Below, piece after piece: positions 53,372 through 62,360 of a DNA stretch of 64,000 bases. The stretch's first letter is position 1; each line of letters starts with the position of its first letter. The stretch lies in contig NZ_JAIOAB010000028.1 in the NCBI RefSeq assembly GCF_019890635.1, positions 1 through 64,000 of the forward strand. The letters are read 5' to 3'. Under the pieces are notes generated by a model, which did not search any database, was not told where the DNA came from, and saw nothing but the letters and a program-made list of their open reading frames with translations. A program made the position numbers and the translations under genes. Source of the stretch: Streptomyces sennicomposti. GTDB lineage: Bacteria; Actinomycetota; Actinomycetes; Streptomycetales; Streptomycetaceae.

Positions 53372-54624
53372 GCGGCGGGGGCGGAGGGCTCGCGGTGACC
53401 GGTACTCCAGGCGCGCTCGCGGTGGCCGGTACCCGAGGCGCGCTCGCGGTGGGCGGGGCCGGGGGTGTCTGCGGGGTCGCGCTGATCGGCTGCGGGGTTG
53501 CTGCGGTCGCGCTGATCGGCGTCGGTGGCGCGCTCGCGGTGGCCGGCACTTGGGGCCGGCTCGCGGTGGCGGGCACCTGGGGCCGGCTCGTGGTGGCCGG
53601 CACTTGAGGCGGGCTCGTGGCGGCCGGGGCCGGGAGTGCCCGTGGGCTCGTCGCGGCCGGGGCGGGGCGTGCCGTCGGGCGGTTCGGGAGCGGATGGTTC
53701 GGGCGTGGGCGGGTCGGGGGTGGGTGGTTCGGGTGTGGTCGCCACGGCCAGTGCCTCGCCCAGGCGCAGGACGACGCGGGTGTCGGCCCGGCCGGCCAGG
53801 CGTTTCAGCAGCGGTGCGAGCACCGTGTCGTCCGCCGCGGCCACCGCCCGCGTGATGGCCGCGACCAGCGCGTCGTCGTCCTCGCCGCCGTCGGGGTGCG
53901 GTCGCGGCGGGGCGTACCGCTCCGGCGACGCGGCCGACGCGGCCGGTCCGGAGTACGCGGCGGAGTCGTGCGCCATCGTCCGCGCCGACCCGAAGGCGCG
54001 TACCGCGCGGCGGCGTGCGGGGCCGTCGAGTTCGGCGAGGACGGCCTCGCGGATCGCGGGCCAGGTCTCCGCCCGCGCCCAGCGGCGCAGACGGCGCCAG
54101 GCGGTGACGCCGGAACAGCCCAGTTCCCCGGTGCGGGCGGTGTGCCAGGGGATGCCCTCCCGCAGCACATGCAGTACGACTGACAGGACCACGCGGTCGG
54201 GCACGGGCCGTCGGCCCGGATGCGTCAGCCGCCGCTGCGCGGGCGGGGGCAGCAGGGGCGCGACACGCGCCCACACCCGTTCCAGGACCAGCCGCTCCGC
54301 CGCCTCCCGGGCCTCCGCCACCTCCCGGGCCTCCGCCGCCTCCAGCGTCTCTGCAGCCTCCCGGACCGTCGCCGCCTTGCGAGCCTCCGTAGCCTCCCGG
54401 GCCTGCCCCACGTCCCGCGCCGCCCCCACGTCCCGCACCGCCCCCACATCCCGAGATGCCCGCGCCTCCCGCGCCTCTCGCGCATCCCTCGCGTGCGGCT
54501 TCCCGCGCCCGGGGCCGGGCGGCTCGCTCTCGACCAGGTGCCGTGGGCACGCCCGTGCCCGCAGCGGCACCGGCGGCCCGGGCGGCGCCGCGTGCACCGT
54601 CGGGCGGTCGTGAATGTGGGTCAT
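53272..54624 (-). CDS. IS5-type transposase N-terminal (DUF4096) protein
   Basis: This 450-residue frame contains a DUF4096 domain (about residues 110-195: LVLERVWARVAPLLPPPAQR, VLHVLREGIPWHTARTGELG, SGVTAWRRLRRWARAETWPA), the DNA-binding N-terminal part of IS5-family transposases. No DDE nuclease domain follows. Instead there are an Ala/Glu/Arg repeat region before it (AREAREA..., coiled-coil-like) and a C-terminal His/Glu/Pro/Arg repeat region encoded by 27-30 bp DNA repeats. The last ~33 codons overlap the sigma-CAP gene antisense. It may be a domesticated regulator or a decaying gene; the ends are uncertain. Confidence 0.6.
   Translation of the reverse strand: MTHIHDRPTVHAAPPGPPVPLRARACPRHLVESEPPGPGRGKPHARDAREAREARASRDVGAVRDVGAARDVGQAREATEARKAATVREAAETLEAAEAREVAEAREAAERLVLERVWARVAPLLPPPAQRRLTHPGRRPVPDRVVLSVVLHVLREGIPWHTARTGELGCSGVTAWRRLRRWARAETWPAIREAVLAELDGPARRRAVRAFGSARTMAHDSAAYSGPAASAASPERYAPPRPHPDGGEDDDALVAAITRAVAAADDTVLAPLLKRLAGRADTRVVLRLGEALAVATTPEPPTPDPPTPEPSAPEPPDGTPRPGRDEPTGTPGPGRHEPASSAGHHEPAPGARHREPAPSAGHRERATDADQRDRSNPAADQRDPADTPGPAHRERASGTGHRERAWSTGHREPSAPAAQPEPASTSVHARRSPETTSPTPTSVYRQSTRS
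53389..53640. repeat. 27-30 bp imperfect tandem repeats
   Basis: About seven degenerate units of the type GCGCTCGCGGTGGCCGG plus a variable part run through the 3' portion of the DUF4096 gene, encoding its C-terminal GHREPAP-like peptide repeats. Confidence 0.6.
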
Positions 54625-54957
54625 GCTGCGGGGACCCCGGGGCGCTTCGGCCGTAACAGAAACTTCTCAGCCGCCGTAACAGGAACTTCTCAGCCACAGC
54701 GCCGTCCGGGCGCCGCCCGTGCGCGCCCCGGCCGGCGCCCCGCTCGACGCGCCCGCCGACACCCCGCCAACGCCCCCGAAACCGCCGCCATTTCACAATG
54801 AGCTGCGGAAATAAAGGGTTCGGCAATCTGCTGCGCCGCAACCTTCACGTGGGCATGCCAAGCGTGCCAGGGTCCTCGAACGCGGGCTCCTCAGCCGCCC
54901 CCAGGGCGAGGAGCGCGCGTAACCCCCCTCCCCCCTCTCGACTTCCGAGGACCCCAC
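54625..54957. other. Divergent region, DUF4096 gene / M4 protease
   Basis: About 330 bases. They hold a 23-bp direct repeat (54651-54696), then C-rich sequence, then an AT-richer block (54785-54840, with AATGAGCTGCGGAAATAAAG) that may carry the protease promoter. No further gene is seen. Confidence 0.55.
54651..54696. repeat. 23-bp direct repeat, two copies
   Basis: CCGTAACAGAAACTTCTCAG (54651 onward) and CCGTAACAGGAACTTCTCAG (54674 onward) are the first 20 bases of two adjacent 23-bp units that differ at two positions. They lie 27-72 bases upstream of the leftward DUF4096 gene, a typical place for iterated operator sites. Confidence 0.8.
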
Positions 54958-56775
54958 ATGCGTTCCGCGCGAATATCCCGGACGGCGCTCGCCCTCCTCG
55001 CCGCCACCACCCTCGCCGCGACCGCCGGCACGGCCGTCGCCGCACCGTCCGGACCCGCCCCCACGACGGCCGCCGCCACGGCCGCCACCCCCACGACGGG
55101 CGCCTCGGCCGCCGGCCGGACGACGGCCGCCGCCGCCGCCACCGTCGAGGCCGCCCGGACCGCCGCGTTCGCGCACGCCGCCGCCACCGGCGTCGGGTCC
55201 CAGACCCGGCTCACGGCCGTGGACGTGATGGCCGATCAGGACGGCAAGCGGCACGTGCGGTTCACGCAGACGTACCGGGGTGTGCCGGTCGTCGGCGGCG
55301 ACCTCGTGGTCCACCTGAGCGCCGGCTCCACGTACCTCGGCGTGACCCGCGCCGCGGCCAAGGCGGTCTCCCTGCCCTCCACCGCCGCGGAACTCACCCG
55401 GCGCCAGGCCGAACAGCACGCCGTCGCCCAGGTGCCCGGCGGGCAGGCCGGTACGGCGCGGCTGGTGGTGGACCACGCGGCGGGCCGCAGCACCCTGGCG
55501 TACGAGATCGGCGTCACGGCCGCGGACGGCTCGCCCGACGCCGCCCGCACCGTCCTGGTCGACGCGAACACCGGCGCCGTGCTGCGCAGCACGCCCACCG
55601 TGGACGGGTTCCTGTCGCAGCGGGTCGTGGCGCGGCTTCAGCAGCGCGGCGAGACCGCGCGCCCGAAGGCCGCCGGCGGCAGCGTGCTCGTCCGCAGGTC
55701 CGGCAAGGCCGCGACCTACCCCGCCCCGGCCGTCGGCAAGGGCCTGTCCCTCTTCTCCGGCACCGTCACCCTGAACACCACGCAGACGGCCGCCCGCTCG
55801 TACCAGCTGAAGGACACGACTCGCGGCAACGCCGAGATCCGCGACGCCAAGCACGCCACCCGCGAGGACGCGAAGATCTTCACGTCGGCGTCCGCGCTGA
55901 CCGACGCCGACGACACCTGGGGCGACGGCACGACCAAGGACACCGCCACCGCAGCGGTGGACGCCTCGCACGGGCTCACCGCCACCTTCGACTTCTACAA
56001 GAAGACGTTCGACCGCGACGGCATCCAGAACGACGGCGCCGGCCCCAAGGGCGTGGTGCACTGGGGCACCGACTACGGGAACGCCGCCTGGTACGACACC
56101 TGCCACTGCATGATCTACGGCGACGGGGACGGCGACACCTTCACCAAGCCGCTGGTGCAGCTGGACGTCACCGGCCACGAGCTGACCCACGGCGTCGTCG
56201 CCGCCACCGCCGGTCTGGAGCCGACGAGGATCGACTCGCGGGGCAACCAGTACGGCGAGCCGGGCGCCCTCAACGAGTCGCTCGCCGACATCTTCGGCAG
56301 CGCCACCGAGTTCGCCACCAACCCGACGACCGGCAACTACCTGATGGGCGAGCAGCTCGGCCTGGACCAGGGCTTCCTGCGCCGGATGGACAAGCCCTCC
56401 CTGGACAAGCTCGAAGGCACCGTCGACTACTGGAGCACGTCCACCGTGGACGCCGAGGTGCACGCCGGCTCCGGCGTCTCCTCCCACGCCTTCTACCTGC
56501 TCGCCGAGGGCAGCGGCCGCAAGACCGTCAACGGCGTCGCCTACGACTCGCCCACCTACGACGGCTCCGCCGTCCAGGGCATCGGCCGGGACAAGGCGCT
56601 GCGGATCTTCTACCAGGCCCTGACCCGCTACATGGTCTCCACCACCGACTTCCACGCCGCCCGTGAGGCGACGCTGAAGGCGGCGGGCGACCTGTACGGC
56701 ACCACCAGCACCGAGTACGCCGCGGTCGACAAGGCCTGGGCGGCGGTCAACGTGACCGCGGCCGACCAGCCCTGA
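54958..56775 (+). CDS. M4 family metallopeptidase (thermolysin-like)
   Basis: This 605-residue secreted zinc protease has a signal peptide (~residues 1-29, RTALALLAATTLAATAGTAV core) and an N-terminal propeptide with FTP/PepSY domains (VRFTQTYRGVPVVGGDLVVH). The catalytic domain has HELTH at ~405 in DVTGHELTHGVVAATAG and the third zinc ligand in GALNESLADIFG. A C-terminal helical domain with FYQALTRYM follows. Such enzymes are exported as zymogens and self-process. The ATG at 54958 is preceded by a weak GAGGACCC. Two strong hairpins follow the stop. Confidence 0.93.
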   Translation: MRSARISRTALALLAATTLAATAGTAVAAPSGPAPTTAAATAATPTTGASAAGRTTAAAAATVEAARTAAFAHAAATGVGSQTRLTAVDVMADQDGKRHVRFTQTYRGVPVVGGDLVVHLSAGSTYLGVTRAAAKAVSLPSTAAELTRRQAEQHAVAQVPGGQAGTARLVVDHAAGRSTLAYEIGVTAADGSPDAARTVLVDANTGAVLRSTPTVDGFLSQRVVARLQQRGETARPKAAGGSVLVRRSGKAATYPAPAVGKGLSLFSGTVTLNTTQTAARSYQLKDTTRGNAEIRDAKHATREDAKIFTSASALTDADDTWGDGTTKDTATAAVDASHGLTATFDFYKKTFDRDGIQNDGAGPKGVVHWGTDYGNAAWYDTCHCMIYGDGDGDTFTKPLVQLDVTGHELTHGVVAATAGLEPTRIDSRGNQYGEPGALNESLADIFGSATEFATNPTTGNYLMGEQLGLDQGFLRRMDKPSLDKLEGTVDYWSTSTVDAEVHAGSGVSSHAFYLLAEGSGRKTVNGVAYDSPTYDGSAVQGIGRDKALRIFYQALTRYMVSTTDFHAAREATLKAAGDLYGTTSTEYAAVDKAWAAVNVTAADQP

Positions 56776-56791
56776 TCCGCCGCGGAGGGAC

Positions 56792-56834
56792 GTCCGGCCC
56801 GCCCGCCCGCCACGAGCCGGCGGGCGGGCCGGAC
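56792..56834 (+). terminator. Hairpin terminator of the M4 protease gene
   Basis: A perfect 16-bp stem (GTCCGGCCCGCCCGCC at 56792-56807 with its complement at 56819-56834) with an 11-base loop lies 16 bases after the stop codon. Confidence 0.8.
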
Positions 56835-56886
56835 CACCACCCGCCCGGCGCGCCCGCGGTCGCGCGCCAGTCCTGGGGCGGGTCAC

Positions 56887-56921
56887 CCGGGCGGACTGTC
56901 CGCACAGGACAGTCCGCCCGG
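56887..56921. terminator. Second perfect hairpin before AI-2E gene
   Basis: A 15-bp perfect stem (CCGGGCGGACTGTCC / GGACAGTCCGCCCGG) with a 5-base GCACA loop ends 19 bases before the next start codon. It may be a second terminator or a leader structure that hides the start region. Confidence 0.65.
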
Positions 56922-56940
56922 CGCGTGATGCGCTGAGAGG

Positions 56941-57969
56941 GTGTCCTTGCTGCCCGAGTCCGTCCGGCGTCTCGCCGCCTGGTGCGCCGCCGTGCTGCTC
57001 GTCTCCGGGGTGGTGTGGGTGGTGGTGCGGCTGTGCGTGGTGTTCCGCACCGCCGTGATCCCCGTGCTGCTGGCGCTGCTGGGCACGGCGCTGCTGCGGC
57101 CGCTGTTCCGGCGGCTGGTGCGGGCGAGGGTCAACCGCTCGGTGGCGGCCGGGATCACCTGCGCGGCCGTCGTGGTCGTCGTCGGCGGCACCGGCTACAT
57201 CGTGGTGCGGGCCCTGATCGACAGCTGGCAGCAGATCGCCGACTCCCTGGAGCACGCGGCGAAGTCCCTCGCCTCCCATCTGGGGCCGGCCGGCACCTCG
57301 CTGTCCGATCTGGCCGGGCAGGGCAGGAACCTGCTGTCCAAGTTCGGCGGGACCGCCGCCTCCGGCGTGATCAGCGGGGTCAGCGTCGTCGCCGAGTACG
57401 CCGCGATGGCCGTCCTGGCGCTGCTGCTGGTCTTCTTCTTCCTGCGCGACGCCGGCCGGGCCCGGCGGGCCCTGCGCACGCTCTCGCCGGGCGACAGCGC
57501 CGACACGGTCGAGAGCATGGCCCGGCGGGCGTTCACCGCCGTGGAGGGCTTCATGCGCGGGACGACGATCATCGCGTTCATCGACGCCGTCTGCATCACC
57601 GTCGGCCTGCTCCTGCTGGACGTGCCCGGCGCCGTCGGACTGGGCGCGCTGGTGTTCGTGGGGGCGTACATCCCGTATCTGGGGGCGTTCATCTCCGGTG
57701 CGGTGTCCGTGCTGGTCGCGCTCGCCGACCGGGGGTTCGCGGTCGCGCTGTGGGCGCTGGGCGTGGTCGTCGCCGTGCAACTGCTGGAGGGGCATGTGCT
57801 CCAGCCGCTGATCCAGAGCCGGACCGTGCAGATGCATCCGGCGGCGGTGCTGCTGGCGATCACCGCGGGGGCGTCGGTCGCCGGGATCGTGGGGATGCTG
57901 CTGGCGGTGCCGCTGACGGCGGCGGCCTTCGGCGTCGCCCACGAGGCCCGGGACCGGCACGCGGCGTAG
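56941..57969 (+). CDS. AI-2E family transporter
   Basis: This 342-residue polytopic membrane protein of the AI-2 exporter / UPF0118 family has about eight hydrophobic segments, with family-like GVISGVSVVAEYAAMAVLAL, FLRDAGRARRALRTLSPGDS and FVGAYIPYLGAFISGAVSVL. Some relatives export autoinducer-2, others act as Na+/H+ antiporters; the substrate here is open. The GTG at 56941 follows GAGAGG with almost no spacing. The preceding hairpin argues for a transcript separate from the protease. Confidence 0.85.
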   Translation: MSLLPESVRRLAAWCAAVLLVSGVVWVVVRLCVVFRTAVIPVLLALLGTALLRPLFRRLVRARVNRSVAAGITCAAVVVVVGGTGYIVVRALIDSWQQIADSLEHAAKSLASHLGPAGTSLSDLAGQGRNLLSKFGGTAASGVISGVSVVAEYAAMAVLALLLVFFFLRDAGRARRALRTLSPGDSADTVESMARRAFTAVEGFMRGTTIIAFIDAVCITVGLLLLDVPGAVGLGALVFVGAYIPYLGAFISGAVSVLVALADRGFAVALWALGVVVAVQLLEGHVLQPLIQSRTVQMHPAAVLLAITAGASVAGIVGMLLAVPLTAAAFGVAHEARDRHAA

Positions 57970-58021
57970 GGCGCACCGCACCTTCGGTGGGTGGCCGCGC
58001 CGCCCGCTGAAGCCGCGGTCC

Positions 58022-60184
58022 TCACTTCTCCTTCTTCTCCCACGGCGGTTCGTACAGCTCGAACCAGATGCTCTTGCCCACGCCCCGCGGCTCGACGCCC
58101 CACGCGTCGGCGAGGAGTTCGATGAGGACCAGGCCGCGCCCGGAGGAGGCCAGTTCGCCCGGGCGGCGCTTGTGCGGGAGGTCGTCGCCGGCGTCGGTGA
58201 CCTCCACCCGCATCCGCCGCTCGCCCCGCTCGCCGCTCACCTCGGCCAGCAGCAGCGCGTCGGTGTCGGTGTGCACGAGGACGTTGGTCAGCATCTCGCT
58301 CAGCAGCAGCACCGCCGAGTCCACCTGCTCCTCGGAGGACCAGTCGTGCAGCAGCTGGCGCAGTTGCTGGCGGGCCACCGCGACCCGTTCGGGCTCGGCC
58401 TGCGCGACCGTCAGCAGGGTGCGCCGCACCTCGGGCAGGCTCACCGTGCCGCCGTGGCCCTCGCAGCGGCGGCTCAGCAGCAGGACGGCGATGTCGTCCT
58501 CGCGGCGGTCCGCCAGCGGGCCCGTGGTGTAGTGCGAGGACGGGCCGTGCACGCCCTGGACCAGTGCGTCGGCGAGTTCCTCGGTGTCGCCCTCGTGCTG
58601 CTCCAGGATGGCGCGGATGCGCTGCCAGCCGGTGTCCAGGTCGTGGCCGCCGGTCTCGATCAGGCCGTCGGTGCAGACCATCATCGTCTCGCCCGGCTCC
58701 AGCGTGAACCGGGTGGTGGGGTAGTCGGGGTCGGGGTCGACGCCGAGCGGCAGGCCGCCCGCCGTGGGCCGTTGCAGCACCGTCCCGTCCGCCATCCGGA
58801 TCACCGGGTCGGGGTGCCCCGCGCGGGCCACCTCCAGCACGCCGGTGCGGGGATCGACCTCGGCGTACAGACAAGTGGCGAAGCGCAGGTCGGAGGGGTC
58901 GTCGCCGGGGGCGCCGTCGTTGACGATGCCGTGCAGGAAACGGGAGGCGCGGGAGAGCACCGCGTCCGGGCGGTGGCCCTCGGAGGCGTAGGCGCGCAGG
59001 GCGATGCGCAACTGGCCCATCAGCCCCGCGGCGCGCACGTCATGCCCCTGCACGTCGCCGATGACCAGCGCGAACCGCCCTGGCCGGCCCTTCTCCCGGG
59101 CGCGCGAGGTGCCGCCGGGCAGCGGGATCATGTCGTACCAGTCGCCGCCGACCTGGAGGCCGCCGCCGGTCGGGACGTAACGGGCGGCCAGGTCCATGCC
59201 GGGGACCTCGGGTCCCGTCGTGGGCATCATCGAGCGCTGCAGGCCCTCGCTCAGCTCGCGCTCGGTCTCGGCGGTCCCGGCCCGCGAGAGGGCCTGGGCG
59301 AGCATCCGGGCCACCGTGGTGAGCACCGAGCGCTCGTCGGGCGTGAAGGCCACCGGATAGGTGAAGGCCGCCATCCAGGCGCCCATGGTGCGCCCCGAGG
59401 CGGTCAGCGGCAGATACGCCCACGAGCGGCGTCGGAAGTGCTCGGCGAGCGGCCAGGTGAGGGGATAGCGGGCGCGGTACTCCTCCGGGGAGGACAGGTA
59501 GACGGCCCGGCCGGTGCGCACCACCTCGGCGGCCGGGTAGTCCGTGTCCAGGGACATGTGCACGAACGGCGCCTCGTCGCCGGGCCGCTGCCCGTGGTGG
59601 CCGATGACGGACAGCCGGTCGCCCTCCACGCCGAAGACGGCCAGCCCGTCCGGGGAGAAACCGGGCATCGACAGCCCGGCGGCCACCCGCAGCACCTCGG
59701 CGGTGGAGCGGGCCTCGGCCAGCGCCCGGCCCGCGTCCAGCAGGAACGCCTCCCGGGAGCGCCGCCAGTCGCCGGTGACGGCGCTGCGGGCGGCGGGCGA
59801 GCCGGGCGTGGGCTCGGCGACCTCCTGAAGGGTGCCGATCAGTTCGTAGGCCTTCTTGCGGGAGTGGAAGGTGGGCCGAGAGCGGCTGCGCACGACGCGG
59901 ATGATCCGGCCCTGCTCGTCCATGATCCGTACCCGCACCTCGGCCAGGGTGCCCTCGGAGGCGGCGAGCTGGACGACTCCGGTGATCTCGTTCCAGTCGA
60001 CCGGGTGGAGCCGGGCGCGCACCTGGGCCTCCGTGAGGGTGACGGCCTCGGCGGGCAGCCCGAGCAGCCGGGCCGCCTCGGCGTCGACCGCGACGAGCCC
60101 GGTGGAGGTGTCCCAGTGCCAGGTTCCGGTCTCCAGGGCGGCGAGGACGTCCCCGACGGCGGGCAGGGGCTCACCAGTGCGCAT
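58022..60184 (-). CDS. PAS/GAF PP2C (SpoIIE-type) phosphatase with ATPase domain
   Basis: This 720-residue signalling protein has an N-terminal PAS-like domain (~residues 10-110), a GAF domain (~140-300) and a PP2C/SpoIIE phosphatase domain (~320-540: GGDWYDMIPLPGG, ALVIGDVQGHD, CTDGLIE, REDDIAVLLL). A C-terminal HATPase_c anti-sigma kinase-like domain follows (~590-715: LLLSEMLTNVLVHTDT, RMRVEVTDAGD, GRGLVLIELLADAWGV). Such proteins control sigma factors through anti-sigma antagonists. It is soluble, with no membrane helix. A TACAGT -10 box lies 6 bases before the ATG, so it is probably leaderless. Confidence 0.92.
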   Translation of the reverse strand: MRTGEPLPAVGDVLAALETGTWHWDTSTGLVAVDAEAARLLGLPAEAVTLTEAQVRARLHPVDWNEITGVVQLAASEGTLAEVRVRIMDEQGRIIRVVRSRSRPTFHSRKKAYELIGTLQEVAEPTPGSPAARSAVTGDWRRSREAFLLDAGRALAEARSTAEVLRVAAGLSMPGFSPDGLAVFGVEGDRLSVIGHHGQRPGDEAPFVHMSLDTDYPAAEVVRTGRAVYLSSPEEYRARYPLTWPLAEHFRRRSWAYLPLTASGRTMGAWMAAFTYPVAFTPDERSVLTTVARMLAQALSRAGTAETERELSEGLQRSMMPTTGPEVPGMDLAARYVPTGGGLQVGGDWYDMIPLPGGTSRAREKGRPGRFALVIGDVQGHDVRAAGLMGQLRIALRAYASEGHRPDAVLSRASRFLHGIVNDGAPGDDPSDLRFATCLYAEVDPRTGVLEVARAGHPDPVIRMADGTVLQRPTAGGLPLGVDPDPDYPTTRFTLEPGETMMVCTDGLIETGGHDLDTGWQRIRAILEQHEGDTEELADALVQGVHGPSSHYTTGPLADRREDDIAVLLLSRRCEGHGGTVSLPEVRRTLLTVAQAEPERVAVARQQLRQLLHDWSSEEQVDSAVLLLSEMLTNVLVHTDTDALLLAEVSGERGERRMRVEVTDAGDDLPHKRRPGELASSGRGLVLIELLADAWGVEPRGVGKSIWFELYEPPWEKKEK

Positions 60185-60190
60185 TGCCCC

Positions 60191-60196
60191 ACTGTA
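60191..60196 (-). promoter_or_regulatory. -10 box, leaderless phosphatase gene
   Basis: On the minus strand TACAGT lies 6 bases before the ATG at 60184. Confidence 0.5.
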
Positions 60197-60340
60197 AGAA
60201 GATGCGATCGGACACTGCCACCGAAGACGGGCAAACCGCCCCCCGGTGGCGGCCGTGCGGGCGGCCCCGCGGCGGACCGCGCCCGCACCCCCGTGACCCG
60301 CGCCCCCGTAATGCGGGCGAGCCGATCTTGGGGCGGCCGG

Positions 60341-60346
60341 TACGCT
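60341..60346 (+). promoter_or_regulatory. -10 box of aspS
   Basis: TACGCT lies ~60 bases before the aspS start, leaving a leader of about 50-55 bases, in contrast to the leaderless genes. No clear -35 box is seen. Confidence 0.5.
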
Positions 60347-60406
60347 GGACAGGTCCGGGCCCTGCCCGCCCGGTGACCCCGATCCGCGAAGACTGGATGA
60401 ACGACG

Positions 60407-62170
60407 ATGCATCGGTACAGGTCCCACACCTGCGGCGAGCTCCGCGCCTCTGACGTCGGCACCGACGTCCGGCTGAGTGGCTGGCTGCACAATCGGCGCG
60501 ACCTGGGCGGCATCCTCTTCATCGATCTGCGCGACCACTACGGCATCACGCAGCTCGTCGCCCGTCCCGGCACCCCCGCCTACGAGGCCCTGGACAAGCT
60601 GTCCAAGGAGACGGTCGTCCGGATCGACGGCAAGGTCGTTTCACGTGGAACCGAGAACGTGAACACCGAGCTGCCCACCGGCGAGATCGAGATCGAGGTC
60701 GGCGAGGTCGAGGTGCTCGGCGCCGCCGCCCCGCTGCCCTTCACGATCAACGCCGAGGACGGCGTCAACGAGGAGCGGCGCCTGGAGTACCGCTTCCTCG
60801 ACCTGCGCCGCGAGCGCATGCACCGCAACATCATGCTGCGCACGGCCGTGATCTCCGCGATCCGGCACAAGATGGTCGCGCTCGGCTTCAACGAGATGGC
60901 GACGCCGATCCTCACGGCGACCTCCCCCGAGGGCGCCCGCGACTTCGTCGTCCCCTCTCGACTGCACCCCGGCCGCTTCTACGCGCTCCCGCAGGCCCCG
61001 CAGCAGTTCAAGCAGCTGCTGATGATCTCCGGCTTCGACCGCTACTTCCAGATCGCGCCCTGCTTCCGCGACGAGGACGCCCGCGCCGACCGCTCGCCGG
61101 GCGAGTTCTACCAGCTCGATGTCGAGATGAGCTTCGTCGAGCAGGAGGACGTCTTCCGTCCGATCGAGCAGCTGATGACCGAGCTGTTCGAGGAGTTCGG
61201 CGGCGGCCGCCACGTCACCTCGCCCTTCCCGCGCATCCCGTTCCGCGAGGCGATGCTCAAGTACGGCTCCGACAAGCCGGACCTGCGCGCCAAGCTGGAG
61301 CTGGTGGACATCACCGACGTCTTCGAGGGCTCGGAGTTCAAGGCCTTCGCCGGCAAGCACGTGCGCGCCCTGCCCGTCCCGGCGGTCCAGGACCAGCCGC
61401 GCAAGTTCTTCGACCAGCTGGGTGACTACGCCGTCTCCCAGGGCGCGAAGGGCCTGGCCTGGGTGCGGGTCGGCGAGGACGGCTCGCTGACCGGCCCGAT
61501 CGCCAAGTTCCTCACCGAGGAGAACGTCGTCGAGCTGACCAAGCGCCTGTCGCTGGCCGCCGGCCACGCCGTGTTCTTCGGCGCGGGCGAGTTCGACGAG
61601 GTCTCCAAGATCATGGGCGCGGTCCGCGTCGAGGCGGCCAAGCGGGCCGGCCAGTTCGAGCAGGACGTGTTCCGCTTCTGCTGGATCGTGGACTTCCCGA
61701 TGTACGAGAAGGACGAGGAGACGGGGAAGATCGACTTCTCCCACAACCCGTTCTCGATGCCGCAGGGCGGCCTTCAGGCCCTGGAGACCCAGGACCCGCT
61801 GGACATCCTGGCCTGGCAGTACGACATCGTCTGCAACGGCGTCGAGCTGTCCTCCGGCGCCATCCGGAACCACGAGCCGGACATCATGCTCAAGGCCTTC
61901 GAGATCGCGGGCTACGACGCGGAGACCGTCGAGCGCGAGTTCGCGGGCATGCTGCGCGCGTTCCGCTTCGGCGCCCCGCCGCACGGCGGCATCGCCCCCG
62001 GCGTCGACCGCATCGTGATGCTCCTGGCCGACGAGCCGAACATCCGCGAGACGATCGCCTTCCCGCTCAACGGCAACGCCCAGGACCTGATGATGGGCGC
62101 GCCGACGGAGCTGGAGCCGGCCCGCCTGAAGGAACTGCACCTGACGGTGAACAAGCCGCAGCCGAAGTAG
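60407..62170 (+). CDS. aspS: Aspartyl-tRNA synthetase
   Basis: This 587-residue class II synthetase charges tRNA-Asp (and perhaps tRNA-Asn in organisms with GatCAB). It has an N-terminal OB-fold anticodon-binding domain (LSGWLHNRRDLGGILFIDLR), and class II motif 1 (FNEMATPILTATSPEGARDF). Motif 2 is FDRYFQIAPCFRDEDARADR. The bacterial-type GAD insertion follows, then motif 3 (GIAPGVDRIVMLL). Length is typical for a bacterial AspRS. It has its own promoter and a perfect 18-bp terminator. A parS-like site lies inside its coding region. Confidence 0.96.
   Translation: MHRYRSHTCGELRASDVGTDVRLSGWLHNRRDLGGILFIDLRDHYGITQLVARPGTPAYEALDKLSKETVVRIDGKVVSRGTENVNTELPTGEIEIEVGEVEVLGAAAPLPFTINAEDGVNEERRLEYRFLDLRRERMHRNIMLRTAVISAIRHKMVALGFNEMATPILTATSPEGARDFVVPSRLHPGRFYALPQAPQQFKQLLMISGFDRYFQIAPCFRDEDARADRSPGEFYQLDVEMSFVEQEDVFRPIEQLMTELFEEFGGGRHVTSPFPRIPFREAMLKYGSDKPDLRAKLELVDITDVFEGSEFKAFAGKHVRALPVPAVQDQPRKFFDQLGDYAVSQGAKGLAWVRVGEDGSLTGPIAKFLTEENVVELTKRLSLAAGHAVFFGAGEFDEVSKIMGAVRVEAAKRAGQFEQDVFRFCWIVDFPMYEKDEETGKIDFSHNPFSMPQGGLQALETQDPLDILAWQYDIVCNGVELSSGAIRNHEPDIMLKAFEIAGYDAETVEREFAGMLRAFRFGAPPHGGIAPGVDRIVMLLADEPNIRETIAFPLNGNAQDLMMGAPTELEPARLKELHLTVNKPQPK
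60638..60651. other. parS: parS-like ParB-binding site (one mismatch)
   Basis: GTTTCACGTGGAAC differs from the perfect site at 22050 by a single base (A to G at position 11). Such single-mismatch sites are common among functional Streptomyces parS copies. It is inside aspS, encoding VSRGTE. Confidence 0.65.
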
Positions 62171-62197
62171 CCCGCGGCGCGGCGCCGTACGCGACAG

Positions 62198-62238
62198 CAC
62201 AGGAGTGGGGCGGCCCGTGGGGCCGCCCCACTCCTGTG
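62198..62238. terminator. Hairpin terminator of aspS
   Basis: A perfect 18-bp stem (CACAGGAGTGGGGCGGCC at 62198-62215 with its complement at 62221-62238) and a 5-base loop lie 27 bases after the aspS stop. Confidence 0.85.
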
Positions 62239-62292
62239 GGCTTCTGGCTTTTCGGCTGGTCCTCTGGCTTTCGGCACGTGGTGGGAACGGGC

Positions 62293-62335
62293 GAGGCCCG
62301 GAGCCGCCCCCTCCAGGGGTGCGGGTCCGGGCCTC
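62293..62335 (-). terminator. Hairpin terminator of metG
   Basis: Arms GAGGCCCGGA (62293-62302) and TCCGGGCCTC (62326-62335) with an inner CCCCTCCAGGGG pairing lie 25 bases after the metG stop on the minus strand. Confidence 0.7.
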
Positions 62336-62360
62336 CGTGTCGGTGCGGGCCGCCTCGGGG

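Noticed and set aside
53272..54624. Intact insertion sequence of the IS5 family
   Set aside because: Only the N-terminal transposase domain is recognisable; no DDE domain, no terminal inverted repeats and no target duplication were seen.
54651..54696. FRT-like recombination site
   Set aside because: Only the short word GAAGTTCCT (minus strand) is shared; the repeats are direct rather than inverted and no recombinase gene is near.
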